From contig MCGT01000072.1 in NCBI GenBank assembly GCA_002104935.1, forward strand, positions 1 through 19,776: a stretch of DNA of 19,776 nucleotides, given 5' to 3'. Below the pieces are notes generated by a model, which saw only the letters and a list, made by a program, of their open reading frames with translations, searched no databases and had not been told where the DNA came from. This DNA comes from Hesseltinella vesiculosa (taxonomy: Eukaryota; Mucoromycota; Mucoromycetes; Mucorales; Cunninghamellaceae). Made by a program: the position numbers and the translations under genes. Positions 8,007 to 16,559 of the stretch are shown here, one piece after another (position 1 is the first letter of the stretch; each line of letters opens with the position of its first letter).

Positions 8007-9503
8007 ATGATGACAGAGCATCCCAATACGGAAAATCCACCCGGAGCGCCCTCGTGGTCCACAGTTGTGGCCAGGGGCCGTGCGAAACAAACAGTTCCAC
8101 ACATGCTATCCCGTAGAGGTGCAGCAGGCACCCCCGAACGGCTGGAACACCCCATCATTTTTGAAACCAAAGACATTCAACAAAAATGGCTCGTCCAAAA
8201 AGCAGCAGCGATAATCCAGAACACATTGCTCCCAGATACTGTCATCTTTGAATTCCAGGCCAAGGATTTTGACCACTATACTGACGCGTATGGCCTCTTG
8301 GTCAAGAAAATCGGCCCATTAGCAGGCAATGGGGCCAGACCCATCTCCCGGTATGGAAGTGCTCCCAGACAAGAGCTGATTATCGAAGCAAAATTTGAAG
8401 ATGCGTCCAATAATATTTTTTTTTTTTTTTTTAAAACGTCCAATAATATCAAGGCAGTCAAGGAAGGCTTCACTCATCAAGGTGTGGTCTACAAAGCAGT
8501 TCCAGCCAATTCCAACCAGGAGGGGAACCGCCTACAAGTCGTGTCCCTGAGCCAACTCCCCCCTTACCTCTCTAATGAGGAGCTGGTAGAAGGTCTCTGT
8601 ACGTCCCTCAGATATTTTGGTGTGGTATCTCGTATTAGAAAGACCACCAACAGGGGCTACTTCGAAGGAGATGTCAGTGTCACTTTGGACACCACCCCGG
8701 TGGATAGCATTGAATGGCAGCAATTGGCCCGCAACATCTACCTCGAATCTTGGGACATGGTGGTCCCGGCCCAATTCCGTGGCGCGAAGGCTGTATGCTA
8801 TATGTGCCGAGAGGAGGGACATTTGAAACGCCAGTGCCCGAAATGGAAGCAAGTCAAGTGCTACAAGTGTGATAGACAGGGCCACTTTGCCAGAAACTGT
8901 AAGGATATACCTACCCCGGTATCCCAAGCCATTGATAACTACCTGGAAAGAAAGTCCATTCCTGGCTCCCAGCCAGAAGACAAGTACATGTCCACTCAAC
9001 AGCTCCCTTCTCCGATCGCCCCAGCAACAGCTCCCCAGCCAGACATGCCTGCCTTGCCCAACACACAGGCCCCTACGGAGGAAGTTCCCAAGGAAAATGA
9101 AGGCCCTATGGAGATCTCCTGGGAGGATGAGGAACCCTCGGAAGGAGATAGGCCAGAAGTTGCCGATTTCGAAATGAGAGATTACTCGGAACCTCCCACT
9201 CTAACCCCCAAACCTACCAGAGGCCTGGCCAGGAGCGTAGTCGACAAGAGATTGAATAGCGAAGAGGCCTCATCCGCATCCTCGAAACGCAAATCAACGG
9301 TGACGCCCCTACGTAATGAGCCGTACACTAAGAGATCGTTAAACTCGACCAAGGAGGCGTTACAGATTTCCTCTGCTTCCCCTTCGACCCGCAAGAGATC
9401 CATTTTAGCCTCACAACGCTCAGAGCAAAGCCGCCCAGTGAAAGAAAGCCAGCTGGACCTGTCCCAGACTGACTTCCTCCCCCCAGACAACAAAGATCAA
9501 TAA
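8007..9503 (+). CDS. LINE-B ORF1, zinc-knuckle nucleic-acid-binding protein
   Basis: This is an intact frame of 498 codons from tandem ATGs at 8007 and 8010. The N-terminus has GAPSWSTVVARG, similar to GSWTTV in LINE-A. A middle domain at about 178-232 (VSLSQLPPYLSNEEL) could be RRM-like. Two zinc knuckles follow: C264, C267, H272, C277 and C285, C288, H293, C298, both CX2CX4HX4C. The last 200 residues are acidic, Pro/Ser-rich and then basic, and probably disordered. The protein should bind element RNA in the retrotransposition complex. Eleven residues around 138-148 (FFFFFK and neighbours) come from a small DNA insertion that LINE-A ORF1 lacks; the frame survives because the gain is 33 bp. 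The stop is one base before the ORF2 ATG. Confidence 0.92.
   Translation: MMTEHPNTENPPGAPSWSTVVARGRAKQTVPHMLSRRGAAGTPERLEHPIIFETKDIQQKWLVQKAAAIIQNTLLPDTVIFEFQAKDFDHYTDAYGLLVKKIGPLAGNGARPISRYGSAPRQELIIEAKFEDASNNIFFFFFKTSNNIKAVKEGFTHQGVVYKAVPANSNQEGNRLQVVSLSQLPPYLSNEELVEGLCTSLRYFGVVSRIRKTTNRGYFEGDVSVTLDTTPVDSIEWQQLARNIYLESWDMVVPAQFRGAKAVCYMCREEGHLKRQCPKWKQVKCYKCDRQGHFARNCKDIPTPVSQAIDNYLERKSIPGSQPEDKYMSTQQLPSPIAPATAPQPDMPALPNTQAPTEEVPKENEGPMEISWEDEEPSEGDRPEVADFEMRDYSEPPTLTPKPTRGLARSVVDKRLNSEEASSASSKRKSTVTPLRNEPYTKRSLNSTKEALQISSASPSTRKRSILASQRSEQSRPVKESQLDLSQTDFLPPDNKDQ
8404..8449. mobile_element. Poly(T)-only micro-insertion with 13-bp target-site duplication
   Basis: CGTCCAATAATAT is at 8404-8416 and is repeated exactly at 8437-8449. 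Between the copies lie only T16 and A4 (8417-8436). LINE-A ORF1 aligns across this site without the extra residues, so the 33-bp gain is an insertion in LINE-B. A homopolymer flanked by a perfect target duplication is what extreme 5' truncation of a LINE-mediated, antisense insertion would leave. Confidence 0.8.
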
Positions 9504-9504
9504 T

Positions 9505-11745
9505 ATGAGTAACAACACTCATATTCGCATTGCCTCGTGGAATACCCGAGGCCTCCTCAAACTCACAGCAGCATCCGACACTTCCCCGACTGCCAAGCAA
9601 GTCTCCACCTTCATTCGATCACAAGAACTCGCAGCAGATATTGTCTGTCTCCAAGAAATCAAACTGACATCAGCCAATAATCTCTCCACTGACCACCTCC
9701 ACCGTCTACATCTCTCCTATCATCGCTACTCCAATTTTTTCACCAAACATGTCGGTATTATCATCCTCAACAAACACATCGAAGTCCAAGACGCCTTCAT
9801 CTCCATGGATCAGCGCATTATTTTCATAAAAGTATACCATAGACAAACACAGCAAAGCCTCACTGTCGTCAATGTCTATGGCCCCGCCAATCCATCCAGG
9901 GATGTCAAATGTCAATTTCTGGAGAATCTATACTCACTTCCTCCGTTTGCAGATAACTCGGTCCTCAACGACTCGGTTGTCTGTGGTGACTTCAATATAC
10001 GTCTCTATGATGCCAACCCCCCCAAATGGCAAAGACAATGGACGCTACGCCTACTCTCTCTTACCCAAGACACGTCCCAACACACAGGTGCTATCACTAG
10101 AGAGGCTGGAGGCTCCTCCTCCTGTATAGATTACCTGTTTGTGTCAAAAAACCTAGCCCCCCGCATATCCAACTCATATAACTGGTCCCTGCCGCCCTCT
10201 TGGTCCGACCACCACCTTCTGGCGTGTGACATTCAAGCCCCCCGTTCCGACATAGGGAGGGGGGCATGGCGTTTCAACTCCTTCCTTCTACAAGACTCCA
10301 GCTTCGCGGACCTCTTGACCACATCTGTCGTGCTACATCTTCAATCCCTCCCACCTGACCCATCCCCTGATGAAATAATTTCATCATGGGAAGACCTCAA
10401 GAGCATAATCAAAGCTGTTGCAATGGATAGAGGCCCGACCCTGGCTAGACAACGTCGACGAGAGTGGATCTCCCTCCAAAGAACCCGCAACTCCGTGACT
10501 ACCAATATCGATCCTTACCTCGAGACCACACCAGGCACCACTGTCTCCGACTCACCTAAATCCCAACACTCTGTATGGCAACAACAACTAGATGCCCACA
10601 TCTCCTCCGAAATGCAACGCCTTATAACTCGCTCAGCTACTCGGTGGGCTGAGAAGGGTGAAAGGAGCAACAAGTATTTCTTCCGGACCATAAAGAAGAG
10701 GAACTTGGAACAAACCATCCAATGCCTCAAAGACTCAGAAGGGTCTAGACTTTCGGGCACTCCAGACATCCTCCAACATGCACGTAACTTTTACCAAAAG
10801 CTCTACTCCCCGGAAGCAATAGATGACAATGCCATACAAAAGATGGAGGAAGCTACCGGTATCCCCTCGACGTCTTGTCTCAATGAAGGTGACCGCGACC
10901 TTCTGCTAACCCCCCCATCCTCTGAGGATTTGGAAAACATCCTAAAACAGTCCCCACCAAACCGGAGTCCGGGATTGGACGGCATCCCGTTCGAGGTGTA
11001 TCGCTTCCTATTCTCAAACTCGTCGGCCTTCCGGGACATATTCACGCGACTTATGGCCACTGCCATGGACGGATTTATTCCCCCCAGCTGGCAGCAAACG
11101 CGGATGATCCTTTTATATAAGAAAAATGACCCAGAAGATCTGCGCAATTGGCGTCCTTTGTCCTTAATCAATTGTGATGCAAAGATCTTTACTAAGTGGA
11201 TCGCCAACACCCTCAAATCCATGCTGTATAAGCTTATCAATCCGCTTCAGACAGGCTTTATGCCCGGAGCACAGATCGCGGACAATGGGCTGTTCCTTCA
11301 AACCTTCAAAGAACAGCAACAAGGTCTACGGAAGGCACGAGGCGACAAGAACCTCATCCCTTGGGTGGCTGCTTGTTTGGACCAAGAGAAGGCCTACGAC
11401 CGAGTACACCCACAGTATTTCCAACATATCCTAGCCAAGTTCGGACTACCAAGGCCTCTTATCGTGACATTGTCCTCCCTATTCTTCCGGACGAAAATCC
11501 ACGTATCAATCAACGGCACCTTGGGTTCCCCATTCCTCCAAGGTCGTGGGCTCAGACAGGGCGACCCCCTATCTCCGATATTATTCAATCTAATGATCGA
11601 GCCTTTTCTTCGATCTATCCAAGCTTCCCCATCTATCAGAGGATATAGTCCTTTCAGAGAAGGCCACCATGTACCGGCTTCCGCTCCGCCATCCAGCATT
11701 GTATCAAAACAATGGCCTATGCCGACGATATGTTGGTGTTTTTGA
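9505..11745 (+). pseudogene. LINE-B ORF2, 5' part: AP endonuclease and N-terminal RT
   Basis: The ATG at 9505 follows the ORF1 stop after one base. The first 240 residues form an EEP/AP endonuclease: IASWNTRG (N13), CLQEI (E51), VNVYGP, GDFN (D162, N164), CIDYLFVS (D209) and WSDHHLL (234-240). After a helical linker the RT begins: NWRPLSLINCDAK (about 548-560), LDQEKAYDRV (motif A, D626) and GLRQGDPLSP (motif B, about 683-692). The frame then shifts at roughly 11640-11690, and the last 20 or so residues are out of frame. The RT carries on in the frame of 11712-12972, so a single missing base explains the break. The role is target-primed reverse transcription: nick the target, then copy element RNA. 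Confidence 0.92.
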
Positions 11746-12972
11746 GCGACCCTTCCAAATGGGACTCCCTACAGAGATTATACTCAGTATACGCGAACGC
11801 TTCCAATTCACGCCTTAATGTACAGAAGACTGAGCTGATTTCTCTTTCTGGCCATCCATGGAGACAGTGGTCTTCCACCTGCCAGGATTCTGGGGCTTCA
11901 TGGCATGACAAACACAGTGCGACGGTAGTCAAATACCTAGGATACCCCATATACAGCTCCAAAGCTCAATTGCGAGCCTTTTGGGATGTTTGTACGATCA
12001 ATGTTGAAAGACAGTGTCAAGCTCTGAAGGAACGCAGGCTGACCATACGTGGCACTAGCCTTTTATGCAACTCGGTGATCTTGGCATCTCTGTGGCATCT
12101 CCTCAGGATCACCCCAATACCTGAGTCCTGGATAGCTCCGGTTAGATCCATAATACGCCAATTCGTCATGCCTTTCAGCCCTGCTCCAGCGTGGTCTACA
12201 GCTACTCTCCCTCGATCCCAAGGCGGTCTCGGCGTCTTAGACATCAGAACCCAACAAATTGCCCTTCAAATCCGCCTGGCCCAAAGAGTTGTCGCTACAA
12301 CCCCGGAGTCTAATGACACCCTGGCAAAACTGGTACAAGGAATGTGGTTACGATGTTTTGGGCAGTCCAGTGTCTGGGAGGCCCCGGACCAGCCCAGCCG
12401 GCGGCTCCCCCCTCCATCCAAATCCTGGGTGTCTCGTCTCTCACTGGTGCGTGCAGTTTTCACGCATACCCCCAACTGGGTCTCACTCCCCAATAGAAAG
12501 GTGGGCCTTTTCCGCCCCAACGGCAAATTTGTCCCCTTTGAGAAACTAGCACCCAAAGACATTCGTCGGAATATGGTCACGTCCCAGGCAGCCTACACCT
12601 CCTCCAAAGACCACCCCCGCCTCAATCGTCCCCCGAAGGACTGGTTAGCGATTTGGTCTCTCCCATTTGCAACCCCGGCAATTACGATCTGGTGGCGCCT
12701 CTTGCATTCAAAGATACCTTCCCGTCACCACCTCCGGAAACACGGACGCCCTCTTAAAGACGATTACTGCCTATTCTGTCCCCTGGTGCCCGAGACAGAC
12801 TTCCACCTGTTGATCACTTGTCCTGCTAAGAATGCCATCTGGTCCTGTGCTTTGCCTGACTCCGACACTGCTGAAATTCAATGTAACCTTCTCTCCCCTG
12901 CTTCTCTGGATCCATCTGCCAGAGCCACCTATGCAAGGGCGCTTGCAGCGTCCTGGTCTGTGCACTGGGGCC
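11712..12972 (+). pseudogene. LINE-B ORF2, 3' part: RT catalytic YADD, thumb and zf-RVT domain
   Basis: This frame contains the RT active-site box AYADDM (YADD at 11718-11729). The frame is open upstream of 11712 and includes GFRSAIQHCIKTM, the normal lead-in. Downstream are a thumb-like region, GGLGVLDIRTQQ, and near the end a zf-RVT-like domain, with CLFC and HLLITCP (about 12768-12822). Coding similarity ends at 12972, where the Gypsy-2a LTR begins. Reading on gives only poly-lysine and LTR sequence. Any C-terminal extension, the 3' UTR and the tail are therefore displaced or lost. ORF2 is thus broken twice, by a frameshift and by an LTR insertion. Confidence 0.9.
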
Positions 12973-12981
12973 TGTTAAATA

Positions 12982-13022
<41 letters not shown>

Positions 13023-13212
13023 TATCACTCATTTATTGGCACGTCTCACATCATCGGTCCTCTCATCCCATTCATCATCTCAGATTGCAATCTCCGTCTC
13101 CCCTATAAATTCTCAACTTCTATTACAACCTCTCTTCTTTTCCGAATCTCATTCTCGAGAATAAAAACACTACTTTTTGGTCTCACTTATTCCAAACCGT
13201 GTGTTTTTCATA
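12973..13212 (+). repeat. Gypsy-2a 5' LTR (A37 near its start)
   Basis: The 5' edge is firm: TGTTAAATAC starts at 12973, within LINE-B ORF2, and matches the LTR start of Gypsy-2b next to its polypurine tract. A run of 37 A follows at 12983-13019. The LTR holds TATAAAT (13104-13110) and AATAAA (13160-13165), a compact promoter and polyadenylation layout. Identity with the inverted copy at 14236-14481 is complete except for the A-run length, and ends at TTTTTCATA (13212). The 3' edge is therefore either CA at 13210 or lies further right. A TATTACA ending at 13502 is a weaker candidate. Confidence 0.8.
13104..13110 (+). promoter_or_regulatory. TATA box in Gypsy-2a LTR
   Basis: TATAAAT lies 56 bp before AATAAA (13160-13165). 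The same pair occurs in the inverted LTR at 14337-14343 and 14282-14287. It fits transcription start in the LTR with R between start and polyadenylation site. Confidence 0.55.
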
Positions 13213-13727
13213 TTTTTTTAAGTGAATACCTTGTACTTCTCCCTGACTACATCGTTTCCTTACTTCAACAAAACATTGTTGTATTTGTCCATTGCTTCAC
13301 AGCACGACAAACTTCTACACTTCTCTACCGCCTGCTACTACCGTAGCTCTGTAGACATCTTAATCTGATCTTGCCGCCAGCTCCGCGCTCTGCAATCGAT
13401 CCTTTACTCGTCCTACTGACTAGAGTTCCATCAGACAGATACACTTGTCTTGCTCGTCTTACTGACTTGAGCCCATTCTAATACGCAATCGTCCGTATTA
13501 CACAAGAAAATTTTTTCTTGTGTTCTGTTCTTATCACATCGGAATAAGCCCCAGACGCTTTTCTGCCACGTCACTGCTGAAATTTTTTTTTCTCTTTGAC
13601 CACACGCTGCACACGGAGAACTCCTCCGAAGACACACGTGCGTTCCACAGCCGAGTTTGAAATCAAATTGATACACTCCATCAATTTTCACTCAGCCTGA
13701 TTTTTTTTTTTTCTCTCCCCTCGTCAA
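13213..13727 (+). other. Gypsy-2a leader between LTR and gag, C/T-rich, no TGG
   Basis: About 515 bp without a gene. The plus strand is C/T-rich and G-poor. It contains no TGG trinucleotide, so an ordinary primer-binding site complementary to a tRNA CCA end is absent. An 11-bp perfect inverted repeat with a 2-nt spacer (arms 13500-13510 and 13513-13523) sits next to a possible alternative LTR end at 13502. A T-rich run precedes the gag ATG. Confidence 0.6.
13500..13523. repeat. 11-bp hairpin in Gypsy-2a leader
   Basis: Arms ACACAAGAAAA and TTTTCTTGTGT are separated by TT. A transcript would form a stem, though the 2-nt loop is too tight and the inner pairs would open. It may be a structured leader element; the role is unknown. 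Confidence 0.6.
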
Positions 13728-14235
13728 ATGACTCTCACGCGTAACCAACGCAACGTAGCCCATACTGTGGAGAACACTCTTCCCAGTATGCGTGCAACCT
13801 ATCAAGCTGATGACATCTCCAGCCCTGCTCCCATCGTCTTACCAGTCAATTCCCCTGTGGCCATGCCTTCTCAGGAAGACGCCACTATGGAAGAAGCCCC
13901 TGTCGGTCCTTCCAATGGAGAGGCAACTGATGCTATTAACATGACCATGTCGTGTCGTTCCTCCGTCACCCCTGACACTGAACAGACCCTGGCTGAGCAG
14001 GTATCTGAACTGGAAAAGGCTATTCAGGCCCTTGCCTGCCGACTGGCTCGCGAAAGCAAAGCCAGCATCGCGCTCGCACTGCAAGACCCTCCAGTTCCTG
14101 ATGAAATTTACCAACGGGCGCGAGAACGTTCCCGTTTCTTGCAACGTCAGCTATTCCTAGCCCAGGAAGATCTCGCTACCTTATGTCCCTCACGACTCCA
14201 ACGAGACAGCCTCTCGTCTGAGGTTGATCATTCTT
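13728..14235 (+). pseudogene. Gypsy-2a gag, N-terminal fragment
   Basis: The ATG at 13728 begins a Gag N-terminus that is Ser/Pro-rich and acidic. A predicted coiled coil follows (TLAEQVSELEKAIQALACRL and on, about residues 85-165). The sequence from 13970 to 14235 is identical to the inverted Gypsy-2b gag at 19511-19776. At 14235/14236 coding similarity stops and the inverted LTR begins; the open frame runs nine codons more, to 14264, out of gag. This fragment supplies the N-terminal 81 residues that Gypsy-2b lacks inside the window. It has no nucleocapsid or enzyme domains and should be non-functional. Confidence 0.85.
13970..14235 (+). repeat. 266-bp inverted gag repeat, left copy (partner 19511-19776)
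   Basis: 13970 pairs with 19776 and 14235 with 19511, with no mismatch that I can see. The repeat is cut only by the window edge. It shows that Gypsy-2a and Gypsy-2b are very recent relatives. Confidence 0.88.
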
Positions 14236-14424
14236 ATGAAAAACACACGGTTTGGAATAAGTGAGACCAAAAAGTAGTGTTTTTATTCTCGAGAATGAGA
14301 TTCGGAAAAGAAGAGAGGTTGTAATAGAAGTTGAGAATTTATAGGGGAGACGGAGATTGCAATCTGAGATGATGAATGGGATGAGAGGACCGATGATGTG
14401 AGACGTGCCAATAAATGAGTGATA

Positions 14425-14472
<48 letters not shown>

Positions 14473-14481
14473 TATTTAACA
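14236..14481 (-). repeat. Gypsy-2b 3' LTR (A44 near its start)
   Basis: On the minus strand the LTR starts with TGTTAAATAC at 14481, right after the polypurine tract. The homopolymer is T44 on the plus strand (14428-14471). The remaining 192 bp equal 13020-13212 without mismatch as far as I can read. The end abuts Gypsy-2a gag with one shared T. Whether this is the natural LTR end or an internal break is open. Confidence 0.8.
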
Positions 14482-14496
14482 TAGCCCCCCACCAGG
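14482..14496 (-). promoter_or_regulatory. Polypurine tract of Gypsy-2b
   Basis: CCTGGTGGGGGGCTA on the minus strand directly precedes the LTR TG at 14481. G-rich tracts in this position prime plus-strand DNA synthesis in LTR retrotransposons. Position and sequence support the call. Confidence 0.75.
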
Positions 14497-14987
14497 TTCG
14501 ATCAGCCCGTTAGAATGCCTCTGGAGACATGAACATGATCTACTGCTGGAAAGTACAGTGCGCTTCGTGATCGATTAAATTGGCATAGACCGGCTTATTG
14601 TTGCGGTATCGATTGAAGTTGCGGAGGTCGATTCCTCTTGCTTGGCTCATGTGTGGTTAGCTACTCCACTAAGCTTTTGCGGTGAGGAAGACGCGTTCGG
14701 CAGGCACTTAGGCAGAATGGGTACATCAACTCTTATAATGTGATGAATGTCATTGTCAGTGTGTGGAGGCCTGAGTCAATGACGCCTAGGATATTCATCA
14801 TGTGGCTCACAGTTACAGCAAGTCATGACAGAGCGGATTTTGTCAAGGCTGTTAGAAATGACCAGTAAGGATATTTCTGCAGTCAGTTTCTTTCGGGTGT
14901 GGTTTATCATCATTCCACAGTGACACTATGATTATGCGAGGGGTAACGCAAGAGTGTCATCCTCAAGTCATTTCAGGTTTTCCATGA
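14497..14987 (-). other. Gypsy-2b 3' untranslated region
   Basis: About 490 bp between the integrase stop and the polypurine tract. I see no long open frame, no further Pol domain and no env-like frame. A tRNA-like pair of boxes (14581-14635) was considered and rejected. Confidence 0.6.
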
Positions 14988-16559
14988 CTATGATCGCTTC
15001 CTGTTATGACGTGCAGCTCTGAGGCTGCGTCTAGGATGCAGAGGTTTTTGCAAGGCGTTGCCTTTGTTTTTCCAGTAGTCAAAAAGGATTTGCTTCTGGT
15101 TGAAGTTGGATTCAGGAATCCAAAGATTGTGCTCAGGGGAATAGTTTTTCCAACTTACGAGATAGTGATGACGACCATTGAAGTCTTTCTTGTCATCGAG
15201 GATCTGATCGATCTCATAGGATTCCTCATCTTCAACCTGGTCGTTTGTGTGATGACCAGCTCGAGCGACGAGCTTAAGTTGAGAGGGAGCATAGCGTTGT
15301 TTTAGTTGCTCATTGAGGTGGATGTCTCTGAGTAAGTAAGAACCGCCTTTGGTTTTTTCAACGACTTCAAAGGGACCATGATATTTTGGTTCTAGTTTGG
15401 AGGTGAGCAAGGGTTCTTGAGTGGCTACAAGATCTCCGACCTGGAATGACGTGGTCATGTGTTTTTTGTCATATTTGCTCTGGATAGCATGTCTCAGGTT
15501 ACGTTGCCTTTCGGAGATGGCAGGAATAACTATGTGCTCAAGCTCAGCGAACTTTTCCTCTATGGCCTTAAGGTCAACAGGTTGATCAAGGAGAGGAATG
15601 TTTTTCTCAGGCGAGTTCTGATGTGGTTCGCGATAGTCAATGAGGGCGTTATTTTTTCGGAAGAAAAAAAGTGTATAGGGCGCCGTGTTTGTCATTGAGT
15701 GGGGCTGTGAGTTGTAGTGCAGGGCAATGGTGGGAACATGGAAGTCCCAGTCTCTAAGCTGGGTGTCAACCATCTTAGCAAGCATGGTGGTGGTAGTTTT
15801 TACGACACGCTCAGCAGCTCCGTTGGCTCGAGGATGATAAGGAGTGATGAGACGATGGTCAATGCCCTTCTGGCTGTGTAGATTTCTGACCAGTTCATTA
15901 ACAAATTCTTTGCCATTGTCTGATTGTATGATTTGCGGGAAACCATATTGGCAAAAAGTTTTGTACAAGACGTTAGAGACTGTGAGTGCAGTCTTATCTG
16001 GGATGGCTTCCAGAATCACGTATTTGGAGAAGATGTCAACGATGACGAAGAGGTAGTGGTTGCCTGCGTATGATGTGGGAAATGGACCAGCTAAATCAAT
16101 GGCAAAGTGGTTGCCTGGAGCTTTCGCTTCGATAGATTTAAGAGGATGGTAACCATTTCTAGACACGTTGAATCGCATGCATTGTGGGCATGCCTGTGCC
16201 AAGGCTTGTGCTTGCCTGGTGATGTTGGGCCAAGTGATGCCCATGGCTTTGATAGCCTTTACCATGGCAGTGGCACCGTAGTGGCCTTTCAAGTGCTGTG
16301 TCTGCAGGATGTCTTGTCGTTCATCATCTGTGGCAGGTTGCTCGAGAGTTTCATCATCGAGGTTGCGGATGTGGGGCCGTTTGATGACAGTCTCCTTTGG
16401 TGTGAATAGATCAAGGTCAACTGTGTTGGTGGCAGTGATACTGCCATGTAATATGGATTCATGATCTGTAGTTTCTGTGCGAGAGTGTGCGCTGGTGGTC
16501 AGCTTGCGTGTTTTTCTTTTGTTGGGAGACGAACCATTGCGACTATTATTGCCCCCCAC
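14988..16559 (-). CDS. Gypsy-2b integrase with C-terminal chromodomain
   Basis: Residue numbers count from the first codon after the RNase H frame break (a GTG at 16559, not a true start). The H2C2 zinc domain has H89, H93, C124 and C127. The catalytic core has D155 (AIDLAGP), D214 (QSDNGKEF) and E250 (NGAAERV), with the DD35E spacing. A GPF/Y-like segment (KYHGPFEVV, about 392-400) follows. The end is a chromodomain at about 448-498 (SYEIDQILDDKK, YLVSWKNY, NLWIPESN). Chromodomain integrases define chromoviruses; the domain reads histone marks such as H3K9 methylation to choose insertion sites. The open frame has no break within these domains. In the intact element it would be part of Gag-Pol, continuous with RNase H. 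Confidence 0.93.
   Translation of the reverse strand: MGGNNSRNGSSPNKRKTRKLTTSAHSRTETTDHESILHGSITATNTVDLDLFTPKETVIKRPHIRNLDDETLEQPATDDERQDILQTQHLKGHYGATAMVKAIKAMGITWPNITRQAQALAQACPQCMRFNVSRNGYHPLKSIEAKAPGNHFAIDLAGPFPTSYAGNHYLFVIVDIFSKYVILEAIPDKTALTVSNVLYKTFCQYGFPQIIQSDNGKEFVNELVRNLHSQKGIDHRLITPYHPRANGAAERVVKTTTTMLAKMVDTQLRDWDFHVPTIALHYNSQPHSMTNTAPYTLFFFRKNNALIDYREPHQNSPEKNIPLLDQPVDLKAIEEKFAELEHIVIPAISERQRNLRHAIQSKYDKKHMTTSFQVGDLVATQEPLLTSKLEPKYHGPFEVVEKTKGGSYLLRDIHLNEQLKQRYAPSQLKLVARAGHHTNDQVEDEESYEIDQILDDKKDFNGRHHYLVSWKNYSPEHNLWIPESNFNQKQILFDYWKNKGNALQKPLHPRRSLRAARHNRKRS

Larger units (their letters stand above)
7925..12972 (+). mobile_element. LINE-B, APE-type non-LTR retrotransposon, 3'-interrupted
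   Basis: This groups the 5' UTR, ORF1 and ORF2 on the plus strand. The same order and homologous domains occur in LINE-A in the opposite direction. The 3' part is cut by the Gypsy-2a 5' LTR at 12973. The 5' edge is approximate. The more GC-rich coding sequence contrasts with the AT-rich core to its left. Confidence 0.8.
12973..14235 (+). mobile_element. Gypsy-2a, 5' part of a chromovirus-family retrotransposon
   Basis: 5' LTR, leader and partial gag, inserted in LINE-B ORF2. The rest is missing at this junction. If Gypsy-2b is simply nested in it, the remainder should resume on the far side of Gypsy-2b, outside the window. Confidence 0.75.

Noticed and set aside
12983..13019. A37 as the poly(A) tail of LINE-B
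   Set aside because: The same TGTTAAATAC plus A-run plus GGGTATCAC context occurs in the inverted LTR at 14481, so the run belongs to the LTR.
12973..13346. Apparent C-terminal extension of LINE-B ORF2 with a poly-lysine tract
   Set aside because: It is read-through into the Gypsy-2a LTR and its A37 run. LINE similarity ends at 12972.
13495..13502. LTR 3' end at TATTACA (530-bp LTR) based on weak inverted similarity to TGTTAAATAC
   Set aside because: Not excluded, but the compact TATA/AATAAA layout and the junction at 14236 favour an end near 13210-13212.
14236..14264. C-terminal residues of the Gypsy-2a gag frame after VDHS
   Set aside because: These codons come from the inverted LTR, not from gag. 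Gypsy-2b gag continues differently at this point.
14581..14635. tRNA-like A box (TGGCATAGACCGG) and B box (GGTCGATTCC)
   Set aside because: The B box lacks one T. I could not form a complete cloverleaf with an acceptor stem and anticodon arm.
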